DNA from: UBA9926 sp018645765
GTDB taxonomy: Bacteria > Pseudomonadota > Gammaproteobacteria > Pseudomonadales > Azotimanducaceae
Direction of reading: 5' to 3'
Length of the DNA stretch: 64,000 nt
Assembly: GCA_949372755.1 (NCBI GenBank)
Contig: CASIBO010000002.1
Span: forward strand, 248,001 to 312,000
The notes beneath the pieces were generated by a model. It was given only the letters and a program-made list of their open reading frames with translations. It searched no databases and was not told where the DNA came from. The translations under genes and the position numbers were made by a program. Shown here piece after piece: positions 25,978-34,535 of the stretch. Numbering within the stretch: position 1 is the first letter of the stretch; each line of letters begins with the position of its first letter.

Positions 25978-27555
25978 ATGGCGGCTGATTTGCTAAAACA
26001 ACTCGCAAATGCGGACAATGCTCAGGAAACGCTTACGTTTCAACGCGGCATTGAGCGAGAACTCCTCAGGACGACCCATCAAGGCGCGCTGGCGCTGACA
26101 CAACACCCAAACGTGCTCGGCGCAAAGTTAACGCATCCTTCAATCACAACTGATTTTTCAGAATCTCAGCTGGAATTAATCACGCCAGTACACCCTTCAA
26201 CTGAGACGGTTTTGGCAGACCTAGGCCAGATTCATCAGTGGACCGCACAAAACCTGAGCGATGAACGGCTCTGGCCCGGAAGCATGCCTTGCCGGTTGCC
26301 GGAAGAACATGCCATCCCGCTTGCCTACTACGGCGACTCTAACCTCGGTCGACTCAAAACAACCTACCGACATGGGCTCGGCATTCGATACAACCGAACG
26401 ATGCAAACGATTTGCGCCGTGCATTATAACTTCTCGTTTAACCAACCGTTTTTTGACAGATTGCATCAAGTAGCCGGATCACAGCCATTGAGCCCAGCGG
26501 CCAAGCAGACCTATCGCTCAGAGCAGTACTTTGGCTTAATGCGTAACTTTCGAAGCCTTGCTTGGTTGCCAGCCTATCTGTTCGGCGCATCGCCTGCAGT
26601 TGACCAAAGTTTTGTAAGAAACCAGCAACACGATCTGTTGCCATTGGGCGATCAGACCTTTTACAAACCCTATGCCACCAGTTTGCGATCTGGCGGATTG
26701 GGCTACCAAAGCTCGACCCAGACCGAGCTTTTAAACGTCTGCTACAACAGCTTAGAGAACTACACTGCGACACTGCGCCATGGCATCACAACTCAATTCG
26801 GGCCCTATCAGGCCCTCGAACAACATAAAACCACTCAGTTTGCACAGGTTAATACCAATATCCTACAGTCTGAAGCGGAGTTTTATTCCTCTGTCCGGGC
26901 CAAATCAAACCCACCGCCGGGCCAGAATTTTTTAAAGCACCTCGATGAGACTGGGGTTGGTTATATTGAAGTTCGCATGCTGGACATCAACCCCTACCTA
27001 CCCCTTGGGGTGAGCGCAGATCAGCTGAATTTTATGGATTTGTTGCTCTTGCACTGCATGCTCACCCCAAGCCCGGAACACGATGAGAGCCTCTGCCAGG
27101 AAGCCGTCCGAAACTTTACGCGGGCAACTGAGGCCGGACGCAAGCCGGGACTGATCTTAGACAACAAGGCGCAGCCGATTATCCTTCAAGCGTGGGCTCG
27201 AAAGCTGTTTGAGGCGCTGTATGAACTTGCCGATATTCTTGATCCCCTGCATCAGACGACGCGCTATAAGGCCTGCCTTGATGCGCTCATCGAGCGGGTA
27301 GACGATCCAGACATGACCCCGAGTGGTCAAATTATAAAGGACCTGATGAGCCAGTCAGTCAGCCTCATCGATCATCACCTTCAATTGAGTCGGCGTCACC
27401 ATCAAGACTTTATGACCCAACCCATTGAGGCGGCGGTCAGCCAAACATTCGAGGAAGTCGCAGCGCAATCAAGACGCGATTTTGATCAGATACCAGCCAA
27501 TCGTGATGAAGATTTCTCCGAATTTCTCGCGAACTATCACAAGGCCTATGAATAA
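25978..27555 (+). CDS. gshA: Glutamate-cysteine ligase
   Basis: A 525-residue ATP-dependent ligase joining L-glutamate and L-cysteine, the first step of glutathione synthesis. It is of the gammaproteobacterial GshA class, about 520 residues. Family blocks are FQRGIERELLRTT (catalytic Glu near the N-terminus), FSESQLELITPVH, YHGLGIRYNRTMQTICAVHYNFSFN (substrate-binding) and GVGYIEVRMLDINPYLPLG. SD AAGGA precedes ATG 25978. It heads a run with acpH, 5 bases downstream, and dsbB, all thiol or CoA-related housekeeping. Confidence 0.97.
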   Translation: MAADLLKQLANADNAQETLTFQRGIERELLRTTHQGALALTQHPNVLGAKLTHPSITTDFSESQLELITPVHPSTETVLADLGQIHQWTAQNLSDERLWPGSMPCRLPEEHAIPLAYYGDSNLGRLKTTYRHGLGIRYNRTMQTICAVHYNFSFNQPFFDRLHQVAGSQPLSPAAKQTYRSEQYFGLMRNFRSLAWLPAYLFGASPAVDQSFVRNQQHDLLPLGDQTFYKPYATSLRSGGLGYQSSTQTELLNVCYNSLENYTATLRHGITTQFGPYQALEQHKTTQFAQVNTNILQSEAEFYSSVRAKSNPPPGQNFLKHLDETGVGYIEVRMLDINPYLPLGVSADQLNFMDLLLLHCMLTPSPEHDESLCQEAVRNFTRATEAGRKPGLILDNKAQPIILQAWARKLFEALYELADILDPLHQTTRYKACLDALIERVDDPDMTPSGQIIKDLMSQSVSLIDHHLQLSRRHHQDFMTQPIEAAVSQTFEEVAAQSRRDFDQIPANRDEDFSEFLANYHKAYE

Positions 27556-27560
27556 GCCTT

Positions 27561-28208
27561 GTGAACCACTTAGCGCATCTATTGTTGTCCGGAAACAATG
27601 ACCAGTGCCTTTTAGGCGGATTTCTGGGCGACTTTGTTAAAGGCCTACAGACCGGCGTCCGCCCGGCGGCCATCGAGCAAGGGATTAGTCTGCACCGTGC
27701 AATCGATGCCTACACCGATCAACATCCAACCGTTACCGCATGTCGTCTCGCGCTGCCAAAAGACTTGAGACGGGTCTCGGGGATCGTCACCGATATTGCG
27801 TTCGACCACTTCTTGGCGAAGACCTTCACGCACTATCATCCTCAAAGTCTGCAGCGGTTTGATCGACTCGTCTTTGAGCGCCTCTTAAAGCCCGAACACA
27901 TTGATTTCTTCCCTGAGCAGGCCCTTTTAACCTGCCGGCGCATGCGTGACTTTAAAAGCCTATTGCGGACTCAGGACGAGGACTTTATCGATCGCAGTCT
28001 GATCCATATCGGGCGCCGACTTCGCAGCGGCGAGCAGTTTTTTAACTCAGAAACACTCCCTAGGATCACTTCTGCTTTACCATTTATCGAAGCAAGCTTT
28101 CCAGAATTCTTTGCTTGCCTACAGGGGTTTGTGGACAATTGGTTAACGCATTATGACTCCGCAACACGCGCTGTGATTCGAGGCAAAACTCAAAGGATGA
28201 AGGAATAA
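27561..28208 (+). CDS. acpH: Acyl-carrier-protein phosphodiesterase
   Basis: A 215-residue HD-fold enzyme that removes the 4'-phosphopantetheine group from holo-ACP. Visible family blocks are MNHLAHLLLSGNNDQCLLGGFLGDFVKG, GISLHRAIDAYTDQHPTV (metal-binding H-x-x-I-D) and DIAFDHFLAKTF (D-H). These give the conserved His/Asp set. Start is GTG 27561, 5 bases after the gshA stop, implying translation from the same transcript. The dsbB gene follows after 6 bases. Confidence 0.92.
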   Translation: MNHLAHLLLSGNNDQCLLGGFLGDFVKGLQTGVRPAAIEQGISLHRAIDAYTDQHPTVTACRLALPKDLRRVSGIVTDIAFDHFLAKTFTHYHPQSLQRFDRLVFERLLKPEHIDFFPEQALLTCRRMRDFKSLLRTQDEDFIDRSLIHIGRRLRSGEQFFNSETLPRITSALPFIEASFPEFFACLQGFVDNWLTHYDSATRAVIRGKTQRMKE

Positions 28209-28214
28209 CCCGGC

Positions 28215-28715
28215 ATGCCGATATTAACCCAACGACGTTTACTCATCGCCTTAAGTGCTAGCAGTTTGCTGCTGATTTTGATTGCCCTCATAATGGAGCA
28301 CTATTTGTACTTAGAGCCCTGTCCGCTGTGTATTTTTCAACGGGTCGGGATTATCTCAGCGGGTTGCCTTGCTGCATTGGCCGCGCTGCATTATCCAGCT
28401 CAGCTTGGCATGCGGGTCTACGCAAGTCTTATTGTTACGTCTTTTCTTGCAAGCACGGGTCTCGCCCTCAGACAACTATGGCTTCAGAGCTTGCCAGAGG
28501 ATCAAGTCCCCGCGTGTGGGCCAAGCCTTGAGTATTTGATCGATGTTCTGCCGTTTACAGATGTTTTGGCAATTGTTCTCAACGGGGATGGGAGCTGCGC
28601 TGAAGTCGCCTGGTCTTTATTGGGCCTATCGATCCCTGCTTGGGTCGTGGTTGCTTGCATTCCTTTGATCCTAGTCAGTCTTCAGCTTTATCGTGCCCCG
28701 AGAACAACGTCCTAA
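28215..28715 (+). CDS. dsbB: Disulfide bond formation protein B
   Basis: A 166-residue inner-membrane quinone reductase with four helices that reoxidises DsbA. The first periplasmic Cys pair is CPLC in LYLEPCPLCIFQRVGII, next to the quinone-binding Arg. The second pair lies in the periplasmic loop at PACGPSLEYL and NGDGSCAEV. These four cysteines are the full redox relay. Length fits (E. coli 176). It follows acpH with a 6-base gap. Its partner DsbA is encoded at 52533-53171 in the same window. Confidence 0.96.
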   Translation: MPILTQRRLLIALSASSLLLILIALIMEHYLYLEPCPLCIFQRVGIISAGCLAALAALHYPAQLGMRVYASLIVTSFLASTGLALRQLWLQSLPEDQVPACGPSLEYLIDVLPFTDVLAIVLNGDGSCAEVAWSLLGLSIPAWVVVACIPLILVSLQLYRAPRTTS

Positions 28716-28784
28716 TCAAAATGTACGGGTTTTAAGCGAGGCTATCCGCGCGAGTGTTACACTGGGCGTTTGGGTCACGCGCTA

Positions 28785-30686
28785 ATGCTCTCTTTTCAGA
28801 ATATGAGTCTTCGTCGAAATGGCGAGCTACTCATTGAACAACTCGCATTAACCATCTATCAGGGCCAGAAAGTTGGCTTGGTGGGGGCCAATGGCATTGG
28901 CAAAACCAGCCTGTTTAAATTAATTCTGGGTGAACTCGAAGCCGATATCGGTCAGCTTGACCTCTCTGCAGGCATCCGGATTGCCCACATGGCGCAGGAA
29001 ATTCCAGGGGCGGATGTCACCGCCTTGGAATACGTGGTTTCAGGAGACTCCGACCTGATTGCCGTCAAAGCGCGACTTGCTCAGGCCGAACAAAACGCCC
29101 AGTTCGACAAAGTTGCCCAACTCTTTGAAGAAATTAAAGACCTAGATGGCTTTAGTGCTGAGGCGCGGGCCGAGCAGCTCTTGGTTGGCCTTGGATTTAG
29201 TGAAACAACCTTTGACAACCCGCTGAAAAGCTTTTCCGGTGGATGGCGCGTGCGCCTTAATTTAGCCAGAACGCTCATGAAGCCTTCTGACTTATTACTA
29301 TTAGATGAACCAACGAACCATTTGGATTTGGACGCAATTTTCTGGCTTGCGTCTTGGATTCAAGCTTATCAGGGCACCCTCATATTGATCTCCCATGACC
29401 GGGAATTCTTAGATGATTGCGTCTTGCATATCGCTTACATGGCTAATCAAAAGGTTACGCTGTATTCCGGCAACTACTCAGCCTTTGAAACCCTGCGAGC
29501 CGAGCAACTGATCGATCAAGCGCGGCAATTTGAGAAACAACAAAAATCCATTCATCACATGGAAGATTTTATCCGGCGATTCCGGTACAAGGAAAGCAAG
29601 GCCCGGCAGGCGCAAAGCCGAATTAAAGCCCTGGAGCGCCTAACCCGAGTTGAGGCGGTTCATGAAGCATCACCCTTCCGATTTAGTATTCGCGAAGCCA
29701 GCAGGCAATCGGACCCGCTGCTGCAGCTTCGCAACGCCAACCTTGGCTACACGGATCCTATTCTGAGCGACCTTAACTTAAGCTTTTCCCCGGGGGATCG
29801 CTTTGGTCTGTTAGGGGTTAACGGCGCCGGCAAATCCACACTTGTGAAATCGCTCGAGGGCACCTTGCCACTAATTGATGGCGAGCGGACGGAAGGGCTA
29901 CACCTCAAGACGGGTTATTTCTCACAGCATCAAGTCGATGATTTAGACCTGGAAAGATGCCCTTTAGAACACCTCCAACAACTCGATCCAAAGGCCAACG
30001 AATTGAAACTCAGGACCTTTTTAGGGGGATTCAATTTTCAAGGTGAGCAAGTCGAAACCAAAGCCGCAAACTTTTCAGGTGGTGAAAAAGCGCGACTGGC
30101 CCTAGCCATTGTTTCCTTTCAACAACCCAATTTACTCTTGCTGGACGAACCCACCAATCACCTCGACATGCAAATGCGACAAGCACTGGCCACTGCCATG
30201 AACACCTTTGAGGGTGCTATTTTGGTGATTTCCCATGATCGGTATCTATTGAGCAGCACAGTCGATAGTTTCTTGCTAATCCGTGATGGACGCATCCAAC
30301 CCTTTGAAGGCACGCTGTCGGACTATCGCCTTGGGTTAGAGGCAAAGCCGGTGGTCACCGATCACGCAACCGAGACGGTCACTGAGGCCGGCCTCGGTCC
30401 GGCCGTTGCAACCCGCAGCGCACCGGTTGTGCCAGCGCCGAAAGCAGACCACAAACGACAGCGACAAATTGCCACCCGCATCAAAACGATTGAGACTCGA
30501 CTGGCCCGCTTAAGTGAAAAAATGACTGAGGCCGAGCAGGCATTGTCCGACCCAAAGCACTATAGCGACCCAGACAGCCCAACGCTGCAAGGTCTATTGC
30601 GCGAACGCGTGTCGCTTCAGAGCCAAATTGACGACTTCGAGGAGGAATGGTTGCGCCTCGAATCAGAACGAGAGGGTCTGAGTTAG
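28785..30686 (+). CDS. yheS: ABC-F family ATPase, YheS type
   Basis: A 633-residue soluble tandem ABC protein of the ABC-F group, which acts on ribosomes at the E site rather than in transport. The first ATPase domain has Walker A GANGIGKTSLFKLI and signature SFSGGWRVRLNLARTL, with Walker B LLLLDEPTNHLD. A charged linker (RFRYKESKARQAQSRIKALERL) separates the domains. The second has GVNGAGKSTLVKSL, NFSGGEKARLALAI and LLLLDEPTNHLDM. The C-terminal about 80 residues form a coiled coil (IKTIETRLARLSEKMTEAEQAL), as in YheS/Uup. ATG 28785 is preferred; a TTG 15 bases upstream is possible. Confidence 0.94.
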   Translation: MLSFQNMSLRRNGELLIEQLALTIYQGQKVGLVGANGIGKTSLFKLILGELEADIGQLDLSAGIRIAHMAQEIPGADVTALEYVVSGDSDLIAVKARLAQAEQNAQFDKVAQLFEEIKDLDGFSAEARAEQLLVGLGFSETTFDNPLKSFSGGWRVRLNLARTLMKPSDLLLLDEPTNHLDLDAIFWLASWIQAYQGTLILISHDREFLDDCVLHIAYMANQKVTLYSGNYSAFETLRAEQLIDQARQFEKQQKSIHHMEDFIRRFRYKESKARQAQSRIKALERLTRVEAVHEASPFRFSIREASRQSDPLLQLRNANLGYTDPILSDLNLSFSPGDRFGLLGVNGAGKSTLVKSLEGTLPLIDGERTEGLHLKTGYFSQHQVDDLDLERCPLEHLQQLDPKANELKLRTFLGGFNFQGEQVETKAANFSGGEKARLALAIVSFQQPNLLLLDEPTNHLDMQMRQALATAMNTFEGAILVISHDRYLLSSTVDSFLLIRDGRIQPFEGTLSDYRLGLEAKPVVTDHATETVTEAGLGPAVATRSAPVVPAPKADHKRQRQIATRIKTIETRLARLSEKMTEAEQALSDPKHYSDPDSPTLQGLLRERVSLQSQIDDFEEEWLRLESEREGLS

Positions 30687-30769
30687 CCGCGCGACGAGGC
30701 GACAAAAACAGCAAAGTCCTTCATGCCACAGCCCAGACTGTTCTATACTTTTGACCGAGGAGACCCGCC

Positions 30770-31774
30770 ATGACCAGACACTTTCCAATGACCCGACCTC
30801 GGCGTTTGCGTAGCGATGATTTCAGTCGTCGTTTGGTTAGAGAAACAACGCTCACGCCCTCAGATCTAATTTACCCAACCTTTGTGATCGAAGGCACCAA
30901 TCAAACGCAAAGCATCCAAAGCATGCCGGGCGTGACGCGGAAAACGATTGATTTATTTTTAGAGGATGCCTGGCAAGCAGCTGAGTTGGGAATTCCGCTC
31001 ATCGCGCTCTTTCCGGTTGTTCCGGGAGAACGCAAATCCCTTACCGCAGAAGAAAGCTATCGCAGTGACGGCCTGGTTCAGACTGCCATAAGGGCGCTCA
31101 AAGAAGCAGAGATTAATATCGGTGTCATGGCGGATGTCGCCTTGGATCCCTATACCAGTCATGGCCAGGATGGGGTGATTGATGATTCAGGCTATGTGAT
31201 GAATGATGAGACGGTTTCAGTCCTGGTGCAGCAAGCGCTCTCTCAGGCTGAAGCCGGCGTTGATGTGATTGCACCGTCCGACATGATGGATGGTCGTATT
31301 GGCGCCATTCGACAAGCCCTAGAGGCCGACGGCCACACTAATACCAAAATCATGGCGTATTCAGCGAAGTACGCATCAAACTATTACGGCCCCTTTCGGG
31401 AAGCCGTCGGATCCGCCGCAAATTTTGGCAAGAGTAATAAGAGTACTTATCAAATGGACCCTGGCAATCGCTTGGAGGCCTTAACCGAGGTTGAGCTCGA
31501 TCTGAGCGAAGGCGCAGACATGGTCATGGTAAAACCTGGGATGCCTTACCTTGATGTCCTACACAGCGTAAAACAGGCGTTCGGCGTTCCCACCATGGTA
31601 TATCAAGTTAGCGGCGAATATGCGATGCACATGGCCGCCATTGAAAACGGTTGGCTAAGTGATTCGGTCATTATTGAATCGCTGACCTGCATGAAGCGGG
31701 CTGGCGCAGATGGCATCCTGACCTATTTTGCGAAAACCGCGGCCGCCTCATTGGGTAAAAACGAAGGGTCATAA
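30770..31774 (+). CDS. hemB: Delta-aminolevulinic acid dehydratase (porphobilinogen synthase)
   Basis: A 334-residue enzyme condensing two 5-aminolevulinate molecules into porphobilinogen in tetrapyrrole synthesis. Active-site lysines are visible in MAYSAKYASNYYGPFREA and MVMVKPGMPYLDV. The metal segment reads DVALDPYTSHGQDGVIDD, where zinc enzymes have a Cys-rich C-x-C-E-Y-x-x-H-G-H-C. This is the Asp-type, Mg-dependent form seen in Pseudomonas. GAGGAG 8 bases upstream fixes the ATG. It stands alone, followed by the repeat array and trxA. Confidence 0.97.
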   Translation: MTRHFPMTRPRRLRSDDFSRRLVRETTLTPSDLIYPTFVIEGTNQTQSIQSMPGVTRKTIDLFLEDAWQAAELGIPLIALFPVVPGERKSLTAEESYRSDGLVQTAIRALKEAEINIGVMADVALDPYTSHGQDGVIDDSGYVMNDETVSVLVQQALSQAEAGVDVIAPSDMMDGRIGAIRQALEADGHTNTKIMAYSAKYASNYYGPFREAVGSAANFGKSNKSTYQMDPGNRLEALTEVELDLSEGADMVMVKPGMPYLDVLHSVKQAFGVPTMVYQVSGEYAMHMAAIENGWLSDSVIIESLTCMKRAGADGILTYFAKTAAASLGKNEGS

Positions 31775-31843
31775 GCGGCTTGGGGCCCAAATCTTACCCC
31801 GTTCGTCAAAAATCTAGTCGCGCAATGCATCACCAGAAAGGAC

Positions 31844-31939
31844 TCTGCTAATTAATTGGCAGAAAAAGTCCTGACAATTGATTGACAGCAAAGGCCCTGA
31901 CAATTGATTGACAGCAAAGGCCCTGACAATTGATTGCCA
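31844..31939 (+). repeat. Four tandem 26-bp repeats with -35-like boxes before trxA
   Basis: Two near-perfect copies (31870-31895, 31896-31921) are flanked by one degenerate copy upstream (about 31844-31869) and one partial copy downstream (31922-31939). Each unit contains CTGACAATTGATTGACAG or a variant. The hexamers TTGGCA (31856), TTGACA (31882), TTGACA (31908) and TTGCCA (31934) fall at an exact 26-bp period. The last forms the -35 of a likely trxA promoter. Confidence 0.8.
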
Positions 31940-31962
31940 AAAAACAGCTGAACCCTTACGAT
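31934..31962 (+). promoter_or_regulatory. Likely trxA promoter
   Basis: TTGCCA (31934-31939) and TACGAT (31957-31962) are separated by 17 bases, a good sigma-70 arrangement ending about 65 bases before the trxA start. The -35 is part of the last copy of the 26-bp repeat array; copies upstream carry the consensus TTGACA but no paired -10 at 17 bases. Confidence 0.55.
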
Positions 31963-32026
31963 AGACTCTGCTTTTTCAACACGTTTTAAACCGCTCAAAT
32001 CTTTTTTATCATCAGGGAGCCATCGC

Positions 32027-32350
32027 ATGGCAGATATTGCACACGTAACCGACGCCTCATTTGAATCAGATGTCCTAGGCTCTGACCTACCCGTCTTGGT
32101 TGATTATTGGGCTGAGTGGTGTGGACCCTGCAAGGTCATTGCACCGGTACTGGAAGAAATCGCTGCCGAATATGACGGTAAGATGAAAGTTTGCAAATTG
32201 GACATTGATGCCAATGGCGAGACACCGCCAAAGTACGGCATTCGAGGTATTCCAACGCTCATGCTGTTTAAGAACGGCAATGTTGAAGCGACCAAGGTTG
32301 GGGCCTTGTCCAAGTCGCAATTAACCGCGTTTTTAGACAGTAACATCTAA
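32027..32350 (+). CDS. trxA: Thioredoxin 1
   Basis: A 107-residue thioredoxin, the general cytoplasmic disulfide reductant. The active site WCGPC lies at residues 31-35 (Cys32, Cys35). The cis-proline loop is GIPTLMLF and the buried Asp is D26 in LVDYWAEW. The size and spacing equal E. coli TrxA. AGGGAG precedes the ATG. The neighbour downstream is rho, as in most gammaproteobacteria. A perfect palindrome follows the stop by 11 bases. Confidence 0.98.
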   Translation: MADIAHVTDASFESDVLGSDLPVLVDYWAEWCGPCKVIAPVLEEIAAEYDGKMKVCKLDIDANGETPPKYGIRGIPTLMLFKNGNVEATKVGALSKSQLTAFLDSNI

Positions 32351-32361
32351 ATTTCAGCCGT

Positions 32362-32385
32362 GAGCGTGACCCGCGGGTCACGCTC
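32362..32385 (+). terminator. Perfect 24-bp palindrome between trxA and rho
   Basis: GAGCGTGACCCG (32362-32373) is followed directly by its exact reverse complement to 32385. As RNA it would form a GC-rich hairpin right after trxA. No U tract follows on the plus strand (GATCTAAAACG), so termination by this hairpin alone is doubtful; it may be a protein operator or a pausing/3'-end element. Confidence 0.45.
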
Positions 32386-32411
32386 GATCTAAAACGAACA
32401 TAAAATAATAG

Positions 32412-32440
32412 TTGACAAAGGGCGCCGAACCCTTCATTTT
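32412..32440 (+). promoter_or_regulatory. Candidate rho promoter
   Basis: TTGACA (32412-32417) lies 17 bases from CATTTT (32435-32440). The -35 is consensus; the -10 is poor. The spacer itself is an inverted repeat (AAGGG 32418-32422 and CCCTT 32430-32434), so a regulator could bind there. The rho start is 131 bases downstream, leaving room for a leader where Rho autoregulation usually acts. Confidence 0.4.
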
Positions 32441-32571
32441 CCTGTTTCAGCAGTGCAGGCTTGCACCCTTAACCGCACTTGCTGGCAAAAACCCCCTCGA
32501 ATTTTTAAACCCAAAAGGTCCTTTGGTCCTTCACCTAAGCCTCAACCCTCTTCAACATAAAGTGAACTTGA

Positions 32572-33831
32572 ATGAATCTGACTGATCTCAAAGCGAAGCC
32601 TATTCCTGAGCTTCTTGAAATTGCCCTTGAAATGGGCATGGACAATCTCGGCCGATCGCGAAAGCAAGAAATTATTGCCAATGTCCTGCGTAAACATGCA
32701 AAAAGCGGCGAAGACATCTATGGTGATGGCACCCTCGAAATCCTTCAGGATGGTTTTGGATTTCTTCGCTCACCGGACAGCTCCTACCTTGCTGGGCCCG
32801 ACGATATTTACGTTTCCCCCAGCCAGATTAGACGATTCAACCTTCGAACCGGCGACACGGTTTCGGGCAAAATTCGACCACCAAAGGACAGCGAGCGGTA
32901 TTTCGCGCTGCTGAAAGTCGACCAAATTAATTTCACCGATCCCAGTGAATCGAAAAATAAAATCCTCTTTGAAAACCTCACGCCGCTTTTCCCTGACAAA
33001 ACGCTATCCTTACAGGGCGGCAATGGCAGCACCGAAGACTTAACCTCGCGAATCATCGACTTGACGTCACCCATTGGGAAGGGTCAGCGCGGCCTCATCG
33101 TGTCACCACCCAAAGCCGGTAAGACACTCATCCTTCAAAATATTGCGCAAGCGATTATGCGAAACAACCCAGAGTGTCATTTGATTGTTTTACTGATCGA
33201 TGAACGACCCGAAGAAGTAACCGAAATGCAACGCTCTGTGCGCGGCGAAGTCGTGGCAAGTACCTTTGATGAGCCGCCCTCGCGACATGTTCAGGTCAGC
33301 GAGATGGTGATCGAAAAAGCCAAACGTCTGGTTGAACATAAAACCGATGTCATTATTTTGCTGGACTCGATTACGCGTTTGGCTCGCGCTTACAACACGG
33401 TTATTCCTGCTTCGGGGAAGGTGCTAACGGGCGGCGTTGACGCACATGCACTAGAGCGACCTAAACGTTTCTTTGGGGCGGCAAGAAATATTGAAGAGGG
33501 CGGTAGCCTGACCATTATCGCAACCTGCCTGGTTGATACCGGCTCGAAAATGGATGAAGTAATCTACGAGGAATTCAAAGGCACCGGCAACATGGAGCTC
33601 CATTTGGAGCGCAAGATCGCCGAGAAACGGGTCTACCCAGCAATCAATATTCGTCGCTCTGGCACGCGTCGAGAAGACCTTTTAATGTCGGAAGAAGAAT
33701 TGCAAAAAGTGTGGATCCTTAGAAAAATCTTACACGAGATGGATGATCTGGCAGCCATTGAATTTCTTCTCGGCAAGATGAAGAAATCCAAAACCAACGA
33801 AGAATTTTTTGCTTCTATGAAACGCAATTAA
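32572..33831 (+). CDS. rho: Transcription termination factor Rho
   Basis: A 419-residue hexameric RNA-dependent helicase that ends Rho-dependent transcripts. The N-terminal Rho domain (MNLTDLKAKPIPELLEIALEMG) is followed by the RNA-binding cold-shock-like domain (GDGTLEILQDGFGFLRS, DIYVSPSQIRRFNLRTGD). The ATPase domain has Walker A SPPKAGKTLILQNIA and Walker B VIILLDSITRLARAYN. The R-loop SGKVLTGGVDAHALERPKRF is intact. Length and sequence are highly conserved. It follows trxA. The next gene starts with GTG only 2 bases after its stop. Confidence 0.99.
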   Translation: MNLTDLKAKPIPELLEIALEMGMDNLGRSRKQEIIANVLRKHAKSGEDIYGDGTLEILQDGFGFLRSPDSSYLAGPDDIYVSPSQIRRFNLRTGDTVSGKIRPPKDSERYFALLKVDQINFTDPSESKNKILFENLTPLFPDKTLSLQGGNGSTEDLTSRIIDLTSPIGKGQRGLIVSPPKAGKTLILQNIAQAIMRNNPECHLIVLLIDERPEEVTEMQRSVRGEVVASTFDEPPSRHVQVSEMVIEKAKRLVEHKTDVIILLDSITRLARAYNTVIPASGKVLTGGVDAHALERPKRFFGAARNIEEGGSLTIIATCLVDTGSKMDEVIYEEFKGTGNMELHLERKIAEKRVYPAINIRRSGTRREDLLMSEEELQKVWILRKILHEMDDLAAIEFLLGKMKKSKTNEEFFASMKRN

Positions 33832-33833
33832 GC

Positions 33834-34535
33834 GTGACGATCAGCTGCCAAGTCACAACCAATGAGGCCATGCAGAATGGCGTCCGGAGGCTGGTTTTAA
33901 GCCTGCCCGTCGCGGCAAGCTTTTGCGCTGGTCAATACCTTTTGTTAACCGTTGGCGACCGCGCCTTTCCTTTTTCGATTGCCAACGCGCCGGGCGGAAA
34001 GCACCTTGAATTGCATATCAAAGCAACCGAAGACTCTCCTGACTCAGCCCTCATTGAACAGTTCCTCAATGATCACCCACCCTCCGTGACCATCGAGTTT
34101 CCTCTTGGGCAGTGCTTTTTGAGCCAGGTACCATCGCAGCCTGTAATTTTTATCGCCGCCGCGACCGGTATTACCCAAATCAAAAGCCTGTTTGATTGGT
34201 TAACCCCGCAACCTGGCGCGCAAAAAGTGCACGTTTATTGGGGGGTTGTCACACCAGAGGATCTTTATTTAGACGATTATTTTAAGGCCGCGGCGGACCA
34301 CGCCAAGATCACCTACACGCCGGTGGTCAGCACGGATCACCAAACTTGGGCAGGCCGCGTGGGCCTCGTCGGCGAAGCGGTTCAGCAGGATATTAAAAAT
34401 CTGAACGACCACTTAATCTTCGTTTCAGGCAGTCCAGGCATGGTTTACGGCACCCTAGACCACTTCACGGCCACAGGCTTTGATCCCGAAAACATGCGCT
34501 CGGACGTGTTCGATTACGCGCCCAGAACGGCCTAA
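33834..34535 (+). CDS. Flavin/ferredoxin reductase-like oxidoreductase (Fre-like)
   Basis: A 233-residue FAD/NAD(P)-binding reductase. The FAD domain has the R-x-(Y/F)-S motif as FPFSIANAP, with an Arg replaced by Phe at its first position, and the NAD(P) domain has IFIAAATGITQIKSL (G-x-G-x-x-P/T-like) and VYWGVVTPEDLYLDD, then VSGSPGMVY. It resembles Fre/LuxG-type NAD(P)H-flavin reductases and the reductase half of CDP-6-deoxyglucoseen reductase. In Pseudomonas, a ubiD gene lies between rho and a similar reductase; ubiD is missing here. It starts with GTG 2 bases after rho and overlaps the tail of the convergent hemY gene by 4 bases. Confidence 0.75.
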   Translation: MTISCQVTTNEAMQNGVRRLVLSLPVAASFCAGQYLLLTVGDRAFPFSIANAPGGKHLELHIKATEDSPDSALIEQFLNDHPPSVTIEFPLGQCFLSQVPSQPVIFIAAATGITQIKSLFDWLTPQPGAQKVHVYWGVVTPEDLYLDDYFKAAADHAKITYTPVVSTDHQTWAGRVGLVGEAVQQDIKNLNDHLIFVSGSPGMVYGTLDHFTATGFDPENMRSDVFDYAPRTA

